A stretch of 64,000 nucleotides of DNA from an uncultured Oleiphilaceae bacterium (GCA_913060665.1 CAJXUY010000001.1:372001-436000), one strand, 5' to 3'; shown: positions 9,906 through 19,127, counted from the stretch's first letter. Notes: a model not told the origin generated them from the sequence alone. A program made the numbers and translations.

Positions 9906-10967
9906 ATGACGATTAAAAGTGCATTATTGGTTGATGATTCAAAAGTGGCAAGATTTGCCTTGAGTAAACTGCTCCAGAAAATAGACCTCAATGTCAGCAT
10001 GGCGGGGTCTGCTGAAGAAGCATTGGACTACCTTAGCTCTCATGCTAATCCAGATGTTATATTTATGGATCACCTAATGCCAGGAATGAATGGCGTAGAA
10101 GCGACCAAAGCGATTAAAAGCAACCCAGATACCGCAGCCATTCCAATCATTATGTGCACTTCCAAAAAATCAGAGGAATTTTCAGACGAAGCGAAGGAAT
10201 ATGGTATTTACAATATTCTCACAAAACCACCGCAACCCAAAGGTGTCAGTAACCTTCTTGAGGAACTAGGCCAAGCAGTAGAACGCGGCGAGCTACCTCA
10301 ACCCGAAATATCGCTGACAACCGAAACTCCAGTGGTAGAAGAGACCGAAATAGACGGTAGCCAGGAACAGGACATGCTTAATAACAGCGTAGCTGCCCTT
10401 CCGACGGAAATGATAGAACAAGTAGCTCGGTCAGCCATTAAGACAAATGTTAACAATCGACTACACGAGTTACTAAGTAGCCTATTTGATGAACAGTACG
10501 ACCACCTTAAACGCATACTTGAAGAGTCTAAGACAGAGCAAAGTGAGCGCCTTAACAATACGATTGAATCATTTGCTACCCAGATAAATGACAGAACTAA
10601 TGCAATAAAAGAAGAAATTGCTGCTGAGGTTAGCTTGTTTTTAAGCAGTCAATTAGCTGAGCTAAAAACTGAAATCCTTAGCAATCAAACGACGCAAGGT
10701 ATGTCTTCTGAGCAAATGGAAGAGCTGAAAGATCATATGACATCTGTTCAGTCAATCGACACAGAGTTTTGGCAGACACTTCAATCTGAGGCGATACAGC
10801 AAGCTCATGATATATCAAGGGAGACTGCTGAAGATATTGCACAACGCACGATAGATCTATATACGCAAAACCAACGCTCGGCAACCAATAAAATATATGT
10901 GGTTGCGTTAGCGGCTAGCATTGGTGTATTCAGTGCTGGCATTGCGTTCCTATCAGGTATTTTATAA
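9906..10967 (+). CDS. Receiver-domain (CheY-like) protein with coiled coil and C-terminal membrane anchor
   Basis: A 353-residue protein with an N-terminal response-regulator receiver domain (about 4-125) that keeps the acidic pocket D10/D11, phospho-acceptor D55 in [13 protein letters not shown], and the conserved lysine in ILTKPPQP. There is no DNA-binding or enzymatic output domain. Instead a Glu-rich linker and a long helical, coiled-coil-like region (about 155-325) lead to one hydrophobic segment at about 332-352, at the very C-terminus. This architecture suggests a tail-anchored phospho-switch. No cognate histidine kinase is nearby. It follows the PEGA/MORN gene and is closed by a terminator at 11013-11042. 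Function unknown. Confidence 0.8.
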   Translation: MTIKSALLVDDSKVARFALSKLLQKIDLNVSMAGSAEEALDYLSSHANPDVIFMDHLMPGMNGVEATKAIKSNPDTAAIPIIMCTSKKSEEFSDEAKEYGIYNILTKPPQPKGVSNLLEELGQAVERGELPQPEISLTTETPVVEETEIDGSQEQDMLNNSVAALPTEMIEQVARSAIKTNVNNRLHELLSSLFDEQYDHLKRILEESKTEQSERLNNTIESFATQINDRTNAIKEEIAAEVSLFLSSQLAELKTEILSNQTTQGMSSEQMEELKDHMTSVQSIDTEFWQTLQSEAIQQAHDISRETAEDIAQRTIDLYTQNQRSATNKIYVVALAASIGVFSAGIAFLSGIL

Positions 10968-11012
10968 GAAGGTACGGAGTGGCACATGAGCGCCGCTCAA
11001 GATATTTAAACT

Positions 11013-11042
11013 AAAAAGGCACGGCTAGTACCGAGCTTTTTT
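11013..11042 (+). terminator. Rho-independent terminator after the receiver-domain gene
   Basis: A stem with arms AAAAAGGCACGG and CCGAGCTTTTTT, one internal A-A mismatch, and a short loop, ending in six T residues on the plus strand. It begins 45 bases after the stop codon of the receiver-domain gene. It resembles the hairpin at 30455-30481 in sequence (GCTCGG/CCGAGC core). Confidence 0.75.
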
Positions 11043-11141
11043 AGTGTCCATTCTTCCCTAGCCTCACTCGAGCTATTCCCTTGGTTTGGGAGTTGGCCGC
11101 TCCCCCTTCAAACGATCTTCTTTATGGCGTTAGTCATTATC

Positions 11142-11150
11142 TGATACAAT
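11142..11150 (+). promoter_or_regulatory. Possible extended -10 element
   Basis: TGaTACAAT is a near-perfect extended -10 hexamer lying 81 bases upstream of the PTPS-like gene. No convincing -35 is present, which is tolerated for extended -10 promoters. Assignment is by eye only. Confidence 0.4.
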
Positions 11151-11231
11151 GCACCGCGTTTTAATCCATATTATTTTAGGCTCGTTCTTATTACGGCCTT
11201 CACCCATACTAGAAACTCCGGCTAATCCTTC

Positions 11232-12083
11232 ATGAATCAACTCTTCGTAGACAACCTCACTGTTATTGATTTTTCGTATCTAGATACTAAACGAGGCATT
11301 CTTGGTGAAAGCTGGATTGTCGATGTCGAACTACAAGGGGAACTCGATGACCAAGGAATGTTATTTGATTTCGGTGATGTAAAAAAGAAAGTAAAAAGCG
11401 TAATAGATTATGAGGTTGATCATAAGCTAGTGATACCCTCTACCCACCCACAAATAACCATCACAGATCGAGATAACGCGATTCAAGCAGTATTCAATGC
11501 AGACAATGGCGAACAGATTATTCACAATGCCCCAAGAGAAGCATTAACTCAAATATCGGATATTGAAATAAATATAGGCAATGTCTCTGCTTACCTTTGC
11601 AGCAAAATTCTCCAGCAACTGCCCGCAAACGTTACCGGCATAAATATCGTACTTAGAGAAGAGGTAATCGAAGGGGAGTTTTACCATTACAGCCATGGCC
11701 TCAAAAAGCATCAAGGTAACTGTCAGCGCATTGCTCACGGTCACCGTTCAACGATTAACATATTTAAAAACGGTAAGAGAGATTCAAACCTAGAAAAACA
11801 ATGGGCCTCTACCTTTAAAGATATCTACATTGGTACCGAAGAGGACATCTCAGAACAGCTCGATATAAACGGCATACCCCACACAACTTTCACTTACACG
11901 TCAATTCAAGGTGCTTTTGAACTTTCACTGCCAACTAGGCAGGTGTACCTTATTAATACTGACTCAACAGTAGAGTGGATCGCGACACACATAGCCGAAC
12001 AACTCAAACAAGAATCACCTTCCAGCATGTTCAAAGTAAAAGCCTTCGAAGGGGTTGGTAAAGGTGCAATAGCCCAGCGTTGA
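11232..12083 (+). CDS. Tandem 6-pyruvoyl-tetrahydropterin synthase (PTPS/QueD)-like protein
   Basis: A 283-residue protein with two copies of a PTPS (T-fold) domain. The N-terminal half has the second-half signature of QueD (FDFGDVKKKV, then DHKLVIP), while the C-terminal half carries the cysteine/zinc-type signature GNCQRIAHGH. QueD makes 6-carboxytetrahydropterin from dihydroneopterin triphosphate on the way to queuosine, but single-domain QueD is about 120 residues. The split of motifs between the halves makes the activity uncertain: it may be a composite active site or a divergent pterin-binding paralogue. No queC or queE gene is adjacent. Confidence 0.72.
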   Translation: MNQLFVDNLTVIDFSYLDTKRGILGESWIVDVELQGELDDQGMLFDFGDVKKKVKSVIDYEVDHKLVIPSTHPQITITDRDNAIQAVFNADNGEQIIHNAPREALTQISDIEINIGNVSAYLCSKILQQLPANVTGINIVLREEVIEGEFYHYSHGLKKHQGNCQRIAHGHRSTINIFKNGKRDSNLEKQWASTFKDIYIGTEEDISEQLDINGIPHTTFTYTSIQGAFELSLPTRQVYLINTDSTVEWIATHIAEQLKQESPSSMFKVKAFEGVGKGAIAQR

Positions 12084-12146
12084 TTTTTTCGTCTCTGGTT
12101 TTTATTTACGTTATAATGCTCGCCCCTTTATTATGTGGTATTTATC

Positions 12147-12575
12147 ATGAAAGTCTGTGGTGTTGAGTTAAAAGGTAATGAAGCAATTATTTGCCTGATG
12201 TCCCTGTCAGATGGTCTTATTGATCTTCCTGATTGTCGCGTTCGTCGACTGACTCTTATCGATGTACATAGCAGCGAACAGCTAGCGGAGTTTCAATTCG
12301 CATTTGCCAAACTAATGGAAGACTACAAAGTTGATAAAGTCGTTATTCGCCAACGACCTACCAAAGGTAAATTCTCCGGTAGCGCTAACGGTTTTAAAAT
12401 GGAGGCAGCTATTCAACTTATTGATTCACTGGAAGTAGAAACACTATCTGCTACTGAGATCAAAGAACTGCTGAGCTATAACCCCTTACCTATACCATTC
12501 ACGAGTACAGGTTTAAAAGGCTTTCAAGAGATGGCATTTACCACCGCATTTGCGTCAATTTCGCGTAAAAAGTAA
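12147..12575 (+). CDS. DUF3010 family protein
   Basis: A conserved gammaproteobacterial protein of about 142 residues with an RNase H-like beginning (MKVCGVELKGNEAIICLM) and the conserved run RQRPTKGKFSGSANGFKME. The function is not established. I prefer the ATG at 12147 over the GTG at 12135 because homologues begin MK-x-CGVE. A TATAAT hexamer at 12112-12117 could be its -10 element. It is followed by an imperfect hairpin and then by convergent tRNA genes. Confidence 0.8.
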   Translation: MKVCGVELKGNEAIICLMSLSDGLIDLPDCRVRRLTLIDVHSSEQLAEFQFAFAKLMEDYKVDKVVIRQRPTKGKFSGSANGFKMEAAIQLIDSLEVETLSATEIKELLSYNPLPIPFTSTGLKGFQEMAFTTAFASISRKK

Positions 12576-12585
12576 TTCAACGCTT

Positions 12586-12627
12586 TAGGTCGGAGTTTTC
12601 ATAATTTCCTTTTGAAAAGCCGGCCTA
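12586..12627. terminator. Imperfect hairpin 3' of the DUF3010 gene
   Basis: TAGGTCGG (12586-12593) pairs with CCGGCCTA (12620-12627), extended inward by TTTT/AAAA pairing after small mismatches. It begins 10 bases after the stop codon and may be a terminator; there is no T-tract beyond the stem. Confidence 0.35.
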
Positions 12628-12667
12628 CCCTGCCATACAATATTTATAAAACATATTAAATATCAGA

Positions 12668-12704
12668 CAAAAAAAAACCTGAAACGATTTGCTTCAGGTT
12701 TTTT
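12668..12704 (-). terminator. Terminator of the tRNA-Ala/tRNA-Glu transcript
   Basis: The arms AAAAAACCTGAA (12672-12683) and TTCAGGTTTTTT (12693-12704) form a perfect 12-bp stem with a 9-base loop. On the minus strand it ends in a run of T residues, nine bases beyond the CCA end of tRNA-Glu, a classic intrinsic terminator. Confidence 0.85.
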
Positions 12705-12712
12705 AGAAAAAT

Positions 12713-12788
12713 TGGCGTCCCCAAGGGGAGTCGAACCCCTGTTACCGCCGTGAAAGGGCGGTGTCCTAGGCCTCTAGACGATGGGGAC
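12713..12788 (-). tRNA. tRNA-Glu (anticodon TTC)
   Basis: 76 bases on the minus strand, with acceptor arms GTCCCCA/TGGGGAC, anticodon loop CTTTCAC with anticodon TTC, T-loop GTTCGACTC and an encoded 3' CCA. It lies 32 bases downstream of tRNA-Ala and on the same strand as gltX, so the synthetase and its cognate tRNA may share a transcript. Confidence 0.97.
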
Positions 12789-12820
12789 CCGGAACTTCTT
12801 ACATGTTGATGACAAAAATT

Positions 12821-12896
12821 TGGTGGAGCCATGCGGGATCGAACCGCAGACCTCAACGCTGCCAGCGTTGCGCTCTCCCAGCTGAGCTATGGCCCC
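12821..12896 (-). tRNA. tRNA-Ala (anticodon GGC)
   Basis: 76 bases on the minus strand, with acceptor arms GGGGCCA/TGGCTCC (one wobble), D-arm AGCTCAGCTGGGAGAGC, anticodon GGC, T-loop GTTCGATCC and an encoded CCA. It begins 69 bases after the stop codon of gltX. Confidence 0.97.
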
Positions 12897-12965
12897 AACG
12901 TGTCATCGGGGGCGTATATTATTGAGTTACCCCCTATGAGTCAAGTATTTTGCGATCTATTTCGA

Positions 12966-14459
12966 TCACTCATCTATCTTACCCAACACCACCTGATACT
13001 CTTTTTCGACTCGCTTCGTCTCTTTTTTGGAGAAACCTCCCAAAAGGTTTAACGCTTGGCGTAATCGGGCTCTCGTCATATCAGGGCCAAGCAAATTCAT
13101 CGAATCCATAACAGACCATGAGTTTGGGGTGCCGGCAATTGCAACAAATATCGGAAAGTTAAACTCCCCCATTTTAAGCTCCATTGCCTTTGATAGCGCT
13201 TTTACATCTGCAAAAATATTGTCTTTCGTCCAGTGTCTCTGAGCTTCCAACTTCCACAAAGCAAACTGCAAAACTCGTTTAACCTGACCTTCTTCCAACT
13301 TATTATGGTTAAAATCTTCAGCAGCAAGATTTAACATGCCTGAAAACATGAACCCTGCTAACGGGATAGCATCACTAAACGTATCGACCCGACCCTTAAC
13401 GTGTGGAATAAGTGGCGCCATCTTTTCACTGTTAAATGCCCACTCTTGCAGCCTTTTCGCAAAGTCATCATCAGATAGGTTTTCACGAATCCATAACCCA
13501 TTTAACCAACTGAGCTTGTCCACATCAAAGATCGGCCCCCCCAAAGAGACTCGAGAGATATCGAAATGGCTGATCATCTCCTCCAGGCTAAACTTCTCAC
13601 TCTCATCAGGCATAGACCAACCCATGCGACCCAAGTAATTTACCACAGCTTCGGGCATAAACCCCATCCGCTCATAATAGTTAATACTGGTGGGGTTTTT
13701 ACGCTTACTCAGTTTGCTTTTGTCTGGGTTACGTAACAGGGGCATGTGACATAACACCGGCATATTCCAATCAAAATACTGATATAACAACTGATGCTTA
13801 GGAGCAGAATTAATCCACTCCTCTCCCCGTATAACATGGGTGATATCCATTAAATGATCATCCACTACATTTGCCAAATGGTAGGTTGGCATACCATCTG
13901 ATTTAAGCAATATTTGACAGTCAACTTGTGACCAATCTATTTCAATCGTTCCACGAAGCATATCATCGATGATACAAGTACCCTCATCAGGCACTTTCAT
14001 TCTTATCACATAAGGCACAGCTTCAGCTAATTTAGCCTTAACTTCATCATCGGTAAGTTCAAGATCACCTTTAATTCCGGGGTTTAGCCCTGCAGCCTTA
14101 CGCTCTTCCCGAATGTGATCTAGCTCTTCTGGCGTTCGGAAACAGTAAAACGCATGCCCTTTTTCAACTAACTCCAACGCATAGGCTTTGTAGTCATCTT
14201 TACGCTCGCTCTGACGGTACGGTCCTTTTGGCCCACCAACGTCTGGGCCTTCATCCCAATCAAGCCCCAACCACCGCAATGCTCCAAGTATGTCTTGTTC
14301 TGACTCAGGTGTACTACGTGCCTGATCAGTATCCTCAATACGCAGTATAAATTGCCCGCCATGCTGACGAGCAAAACACATATTAAACAGTGCGATATAA
14401 GCGGTCCCTACATGAGGGTCGCCGGTTGGAGATGGCGCAATTCGGGTACGAACAGTCAT
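12966..14459 (-). CDS. gltX: Glutamyl-tRNA synthetase
   Basis: Charges tRNA-Glu with glutamate, using ATP. This is a class I synthetase of 497 residues with the HIGH-type motif [11 protein letters not shown] at about residues 9-19 and the KMSKS-type motif KLSKRK near residue 250. The C-terminal helical anticodon-binding domain is complete. Its cognate tRNA-Glu lies downstream on the same strand with tRNA-Ala between them, an arrangement also known in pseudomonads. Confidence 0.98.
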   Translation of the reverse strand: MTVRTRIAPSPTGDPHVGTAYIALFNMCFARQHGGQFILRIEDTDQARSTPESEQDILGALRWLGLDWDEGPDVGGPKGPYRQSERKDDYKAYALELVEKGHAFYCFRTPEELDHIREERKAAGLNPGIKGDLELTDDEVKAKLAEAVPYVIRMKVPDEGTCIIDDMLRGTIEIDWSQVDCQILLKSDGMPTYHLANVVDDHLMDITHVIRGEEWINSAPKHQLLYQYFDWNMPVLCHMPLLRNPDKSKLSKRKNPTSINYYERMGFMPEAVVNYLGRMGWSMPDESEKFSLEEMISHFDISRVSLGGPIFDVDKLSWLNGLWIRENLSDDDFAKRLQEWAFNSEKMAPLIPHVKGRVDTFSDAIPLAGFMFSGMLNLAAEDFNHNKLEEGQVKRVLQFALWKLEAQRHWTKDNIFADVKALSKAMELKMGEFNFPIFVAIAGTPNSWSVMDSMNLLGPDMTRARLRQALNLLGGFSKKETKRVEKEYQVVLGKIDE

Positions 14460-14580
14460 GAAATGAATATCTCTCTGTAAATGACTTTAAAAAAGGGGCG
14501 TATTATACGCTAAACGACAACATAGGCATCAATAATGTTAAACCTTAAACGGACCCATTAGATGAACAGCCTTAATTGTA

Positions 14581-15219
14581 TTAGTCTGCAACAAACGGGT
14601 TACTGCGTCGTTCTTCGCCAAATGTCGACATCGGACCATGACCGGGAATAAATGACACGCTACTGCCTAGGGGCCATAAATTTTCTTTGATTGATCGAAT
14701 CAAGGTCGCGTGATCACCTTTAGGGAAGTCCGTACGACCAATACCACCATGAAATAACACATCACCCACCAGTGCAAGATCAGCCTCTTCACTATGAAAA
14801 ATAACATGCCCCGGTGTGTGTCCAGGGCAATGTACAACACTCAGGCTGGACTCTCCAACAGACACCATATCCCCTTCTTCAAGCCAGCGATCAGGCGTAA
14901 ACACATCAACAGCTGGAAAATCAAACATTTGACTCTGTTGAGGTAATGCATCGATCCAAAACTTATCTTCCTTATGAGGGCCTTCAATTGGCACTCCATA
15001 AGTTTGTGCTAGCTCAGCGGTACCCCCTGCGTGATCGATATGTGCATGAGTTAATAAGATTTTCTCTAAGTTCAAGCCCTCTTTTTTTAATACCGCTACA
15101 ATACGATCCAAGTCTCCTCCAGGGTCAACAACTGCAGCGTTTTTTGATTTGTCACACCATAATACCGTGCAATTTTGCTCAAATGCTGTAACTGGAACAA
15201 TCTGATACTTAATAGCCAT
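14581..15219 (-). CDS. Metallo-beta-lactamase-fold hydrolase, glyoxalase II-like (YcbL/GloC type)
   Basis: A 212-residue binuclear zinc hydrolase. The THAHIDHAGG motif gives H58, H60, D62 and H63, followed by HCPGHTPGH, GDVLFHGGIGRTDF and a C-terminal PGHGP histidine. This matches the short YcbL/GloC group (about 215 residues) that hydrolyses S-lactoylglutathione, rather than the longer GloB with its extra C-terminal domain. It could complete methylglyoxal detoxification downstream of MgsA; the substrate is inferred from family. Confidence 0.88.
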   Translation of the reverse strand: MAIKYQIVPVTAFEQNCTVLWCDKSKNAAVVDPGGDLDRIVAVLKKEGLNLEKILLTHAHIDHAGGTAELAQTYGVPIEGPHKEDKFWIDALPQQSQMFDFPAVDVFTPDRWLEEGDMVSVGESSLSVVHCPGHTPGHVIFHSEEADLALVGDVLFHGGIGRTDFPKGDHATLIRSIKENLWPLGSSVSFIPGHGPMSTFGEERRSNPFVAD

Positions 15220-15340
15220 TTATGCTCTCTCTATCGAACTCACAAATAATTGATAACAACACCCAACTCATTAAAACAAACTATATCAAAAATCTAGCTA
15301 TCAGTGGAGGTAGTGCAATTTATGATTAAAATTGCGGTCA

Positions 15341-15349
15341 TGATATAAT
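15341..15349 (+). promoter_or_regulatory. Extended -10 promoter element for znuA
   Basis: TGaTATAAT is a perfect extended -10 sequence 59 bases upstream of the znuA start. No strong -35 is seen. A Zur operator would be expected to overlap this site, but I could not recognise a convincing one. Confidence 0.55.
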
Positions 15350-15408
15350 ACTTCACTTCCTAGAAATTTCCGTTTTTAACTCCCCGCTGATATAACGAAG
15401 ATATTTGA

Positions 15409-16416
15409 ATGACTCAACATCTACAAAAAAACCTGGTTAATAATATTTCTGATACGTTAAGGTTTTTGGCCAAGCCTTTTTCGATAGCAATAATGTCTCT
15501 ATTCGTCATAATTACAACACTTGGGACACTGCAAGCCTCTGCTTCTACGCCCACTGTTAACGTTGTTAGCTCTATTAAACCGATTCAGCTTATCACAACT
15601 GCAATCGTCGGTGATCTCGGGGAGTCAACCATTCTATTACCTCCCACTGCCAACCCTCACAATTACCAGTTAAGGCCATCCCAAAGGGCACTCCTTAACA
15701 ACGCTGACTTATTTATCTGGGTTGGACCTGAGCTTGAGTTATTCCTGGTAAAGGTGCTTTCCACAGCTTCGGTAAAGCAGATATCACTTATCCAAGCACT
15801 CGATTTGCGCCCCGAACGACCAACAATTCACCATAACCAACGACATAGTAACGAGAATCATCACCATGATGATCACAACCAAAGCGAAACTAATGATAAT
15901 GGAAGTTTTGACCCTCACATTTGGCTGAACCCCGCACTTGCCGAAGAGATCGCAAACGTCATATACCAGCACCTTTCAGTGCAATACCCGACACTTGAAC
16001 CTCAGTTCAATATAAACCTTCGTCAATTTATCACTCAACTCCATATCGCCGAAAATGAAGTCGCCGCGCTATTCGAATCAAAAAATCAGATCGCAATCTA
16101 TACTTTCCACGAAGCGTTTACTCATTTTGCAGACCATTACGGTTTAGCAATTACGGGAACTATCACCCAAACACCTGAAGCTCGGCCAGGCGCCAAACAC
16201 TTATCAATGCTCACCCAAGAGATACGCCAAAATCAGAAAATATGTTTAGTGAAGGAACCCAACTTTAAAGCCCCTTACGTTGAGAGCATTACCCGCGGAA
16301 CTGAAGTAATCATCACCACCGCTGACCCCTTAGCGACTAATATTGATAATTCAGCAACAGGTTATTTCGAGTTTATCAAATCAATAGCGAACAGCTTTTA
16401 TAAATGTAGCCAGTAA
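15409..16416 (+). CDS. znuA: Zinc ABC transporter periplasmic binding protein
   Basis: A 335-residue periplasmic metal-binding lipocalin-like component (cluster A-I SBP) of a high-affinity zinc importer. It has an N-terminal signal region (hydrophobic about 24-44; an internal Met29 is an alternative start), metal-ligand motifs NPHNYQL, DPHIWLNP and HEAFTHFA, and between them a His/Asp-rich flexible loop (about 139-163) typical of ZnuA rather than manganese-binding PsaA/SitA. The permease and ATPase genes znuBC and the regulator zur are not in this window. It converges with the AEC transporter gene six bases away. Confidence 0.92.
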   Translation: MTQHLQKNLVNNISDTLRFLAKPFSIAIMSLFVIITTLGTLQASASTPTVNVVSSIKPIQLITTAIVGDLGESTILLPPTANPHNYQLRPSQRALLNNADLFIWVGPELELFLVKVLSTASVKQISLIQALDLRPERPTIHHNQRHSNENHHHDDHNQSETNDNGSFDPHIWLNPALAEEIANVIYQHLSVQYPTLEPQFNINLRQFITQLHIAENEVAALFESKNQIAIYTFHEAFTHFADHYGLAITGTITQTPEARPGAKHLSMLTQEIRQNQKICLVKEPNFKAPYVESITRGTEVIITTADPLATNIDNSATGYFEFIKSIANSFYKCSQ

Positions 16417-16422
16417 GCACCG

Positions 16423-17334
16423 CTAAATAAGCCAAGTCACCATTAACGGGATGGTAATAATGGCTAACAGCGTTTGACCGCTCACTATAGAGGCCATTAA
16501 GTCTGCATCACCTCCCAACTGCCTCGCCAAAATATAAGATGATGAGGCTGTCGGCAGGCAAGAAAGTAGAATTACGACCGTCGCCGTAACAGGGTCTGCT
16601 CCGAATAGTTTTAGGATTATTACGCTCACGATAGGGAAAACAAGCAACTTAATCGCACTGGATAACACGAACGATATCGAGGCACCCCTTAATGCCTTAA
16701 GGTTCAACCCTGCCCCCACTGCCATCAACCCCATTGGAAGCGCCAATTGGCTTAATGGCTTAATCATGCCATCAACCAATGCGTAAAAGGTTATTCCTAA
16801 CATATTGAATGTGATACCGATAACGCAGGCTACAATGAGGGGGTTTGTCGCGATCGCTTTAAGTATTCCTGTTATCCCTTCTATTTCTCTCTCTCCCCAT
16901 ACCGAAAACACCAATATGCATAGAAAGTTTATGAGGGGAATCATGATGGCCATGGCTACTGCTGCTGACGGCAAATATGCATCCCCAAAGAGTTCGCTTA
17001 CCGCAGCCAGCCCCACATAAGAGTTGAACCGTATTCCTCCTTGATAAATGGACGTAAAAACTGGCCCCGACCATCTACATATTCGCTGCATTGCAACAAG
17101 GATAGTCGAAACAACCAGTAAAAATAAGACGACTATCACCGCAATATTACCTAACTCAACGCCTCCACGCTCAGCATTGGTCAATTTGTATATCAACATG
17201 GCAGGAAATAGTAAAAAGTAAGTGAATTTTTCAGTCTGAGACCAAAAAGTGTCACCAGGAAAGTCAAAGCGCCTCAAAGCATAACCTAAGACGATAAGAC
17301 CAAAAACGGGAACAAGCGCCACTGAAACAGACAT
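16423..17334 (-). CDS. AEC family transporter (auxin efflux carrier family)
   Basis: A 303-residue integral membrane protein with about ten hydrophobic helices arranged as two five-helix halves, typical of the AEC/BART superfamily (AlwI-like MleP/MdcF transporters). Visible signatures include the N-terminal LIVLGYALRR and the second-half segment LPMGLMAVGAGLNLKAL. Characterised members export or exchange organic acids; the substrate here cannot be deduced. It is a single-gene unit converging on znuA. Confidence 0.88.
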   Translation of the reverse strand: MSVSVALVPVFGLIVLGYALRRFDFPGDTFWSQTEKFTYFLLFPAMLIYKLTNAERGGVELGNIAVIVVLFLLVVSTILVAMQRICRWSGPVFTSIYQGGIRFNSYVGLAAVSELFGDAYLPSAAVAMAIMIPLINFLCILVFSVWGEREIEGITGILKAIATNPLIVACVIGITFNMLGITFYALVDGMIKPLSQLALPMGLMAVGAGLNLKALRGASISFVLSSAIKLLVFPIVSVIILKLFGADPVTATVVILLSCLPTASSSYILARQLGGDADLMASIVSGQTLLAIITIPLMVTWLI

Positions 17335-17401
17335 AATTCTAACCCGTTATCGAATTTCACATCGGCATTAACTAAATTACATTGACACCACCGTTATAAG
17401 C

Positions 17402-17782
17402 TCACGACTTATCAGTGTTGCTCTTCATTTTTTCTTTCAGGTCTGCAAACGGGTTAAAGGTAGCAGGTGACGATGCACTCGCTGAGCCGTTTCCGTATTG
17501 GATAAAATTAACAAATTTTTCGTGTTCTTGGTCATGACAATAGATACACAACAACTCCCAATTGCTGCCATCGGGCGGGTTATTATCATGATTATGATCG
17601 ACATGGTGAACCGTTAACTCACTTAAGTTTCTACGCGTAAACTCTCGCGTACATCGCCCACAAATCCACGGGTATAGCTTTAGCGCCTGCTCTCGATACC
17701 CTTTTTCGCGTTGCGCATTGTAAATTCTTTGTTCCGCTAGTATTTTGTCCAACTTACTGGTATCTGTTTTTTTAGACGACAT
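17402..17782 (-). CDS. yajD: YajD family HNH nuclease-like protein
   Basis: A small HNH-fold protein of about 126 residues. Two CxxC pairs (CGRC and CIYC) hold a structural zinc around the HNH core LTVHHVDHNHDNNP. The C-terminal tail is Ser/Ala-rich and ends in a lysine-rich stretch. E. coli YajD has this layout; its substrate and biological role are unknown. I used the ATG at 17782; the first open codon in this frame is a TTG at 17806. Confidence 0.85.
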   Translation of the reverse strand: MSSKKTDTSKLDKILAEQRIYNAQREKGYREQALKLYPWICGRCTREFTRRNLSELTVHHVDHNHDNNPPDGSNWELLCIYCHDQEHEKFVNFIQYGNGSASASSPATFNPFADLKEKMKSNTDKS

Positions 17783-17895
17783 TCTATTACCCTGACTGTT
17801 AAGCAACTACCCAGATAACACCATCACTTTCTACACGTTTTTAGTGTAGCATTCAAAACCCTAACAAAAAGTTTCAAACCAGATTACTTTGACAA

Positions 17896-17904
17896 TGGTA
17901 TAAT
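17896..17904 (+). promoter_or_regulatory. Extended -10 promoter element upstream of dusA
   Basis: TGgTATAAT is a perfect extended -10 sequence, giving a leader of about 100 bases before the GTG start of dusA. TTGACA occurs just upstream but too close to serve as its -35. Confidence 0.5.
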
Positions 17905-18010
17905 CCCATACAAACTATTTTTAACCAGTAGCCGACCTAGATTCATGCTATCAACACCTGAAAAAACACAACAACAGGCCATCATATTTTACACGTTCTA
18001 GAGGTATTAA

Positions 18011-19042
18011 GTGACACACTTAAGCAGGAAGTTCTGCGTTGCACCAATGCTCGACTGGACAGATAGACATTACCGTTTTTTTGCTCGTTTGATCTCAAAA
18101 AACGCCGTTCTTTATACTGAAATGATAACCACGGGCGCGTTGATTCACGGTGACCGTGACCGTTATTTGCAGTTCAACCAAGAAGAGGCTCCACTCGCGC
18201 TACAATTAGGTGGCAGTAACCCTGAAGAGCTATCGACTTGCGCTAAAATGGCTGAAGACCTCGGGTATGATGAGATTAACCTTAATGTTGGCTGCCCCAG
18301 TGACCGGGTTCAGAACAACATGATAGGCGCGTGCTTAATGGGGCATCCAGGGTTGGTGGCAGACTGTATTGACGCTATGCAAAAAGCGGTTTCAATTCCC
18401 GTCACGGTAAAACATCGTATCGGTATAGATGATCAAGATAGCTATGAAGAACTACATCACTTCATTAATACTATCGCTGGTACGGGGTGTTCAACCTTCA
18501 TCGTACATGCCCGTAAAGCGATCCTCCAAGGGCTGTCGCCAAAAGAGAACAGAGATATTCCTCCACTTAAGTATGAAGTCGCCTACAAGTTAAAACAAGA
18601 TTTCCCTTCGTTAGAAATAATTGTAAACGGAGGAATAAAAACCATTGATGAGTGCCTTGAACATATTGACCATTTAGATGGTGTAATGGTCGGTCGAGAG
18701 GCATATCAGAACCCTTGGTTACTTAATCAGGTAGACCAAGCTCTGTATGGAGCGCCAAAGAGTATATTAACTCGCCACCAAGTGCTCGAAGAGATGCTTC
18801 CTTATATTGAACTAGAGATGAAAAAAGGCGCATACCTGGGCCATATCACTCGTCATATTTTAGGCATATTTCATAGTATGCCGGGCGGCCGAAAATTCCG
18901 GCGTTATATCAGCGAAAATGCCCACAAACCTGGCGCGACCATTGATGTGCTCAAAAACGCTCTTGAAATTGTTACATCGGAACAAGTAGCGGCATCAGAA
19001 GTCCAATCATTTATTCATAACGAGAGCAAAAATACTCCGTAA
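18011..19042 (+). CDS. dusA: tRNA-dihydrouridine(20/20a) synthase
   Basis: FMN-dependent reductase that converts U20/U20a in the D-loop of tRNAs to dihydrouridine. It has a TIM barrel beginning [16 protein letters not shown], a DusA-type signature, catalytic cysteine C95 in [10 protein letters not shown], and FMN-binding segments KHRIGID and VNGGI; the C-terminal helical RNA-binding domain is complete (343 residues). The start is GTG at 18011. A second Dus enzyme, DusC, is encoded at 46404-47363. Confidence 0.96.
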   Translation: MTHLSRKFCVAPMLDWTDRHYRFFARLISKNAVLYTEMITTGALIHGDRDRYLQFNQEEAPLALQLGGSNPEELSTCAKMAEDLGYDEINLNVGCPSDRVQNNMIGACLMGHPGLVADCIDAMQKAVSIPVTVKHRIGIDDQDSYEELHHFINTIAGTGCSTFIVHARKAILQGLSPKENRDIPPLKYEVAYKLKQDFPSLEIIVNGGIKTIDECLEHIDHLDGVMVGREAYQNPWLLNQVDQALYGAPKSILTRHQVLEEMLPYIELEMKKGAYLGHITRHILGIFHSMPGGRKFRRYISENAHKPGATIDVLKNALEIVTSEQVAASEVQSFIHNESKNTP

Positions 19043-19127
19043 TTAGCAATAATTTACTTGTTCTATTCTCGCCTGTTCAGTATTGTTTACAGCATATCAT
19101 TCGACTTAATAAGGTGTAGTAAGCGTT

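Noticed and set aside
15301-15360. Zur operator upstream of znuA
   Set aside because: The AT-rich stretch around TGATATAATA resembles a palindromic Zur box only in composition; no clear dyad with the expected GTTATA/TATAAC arms is present.
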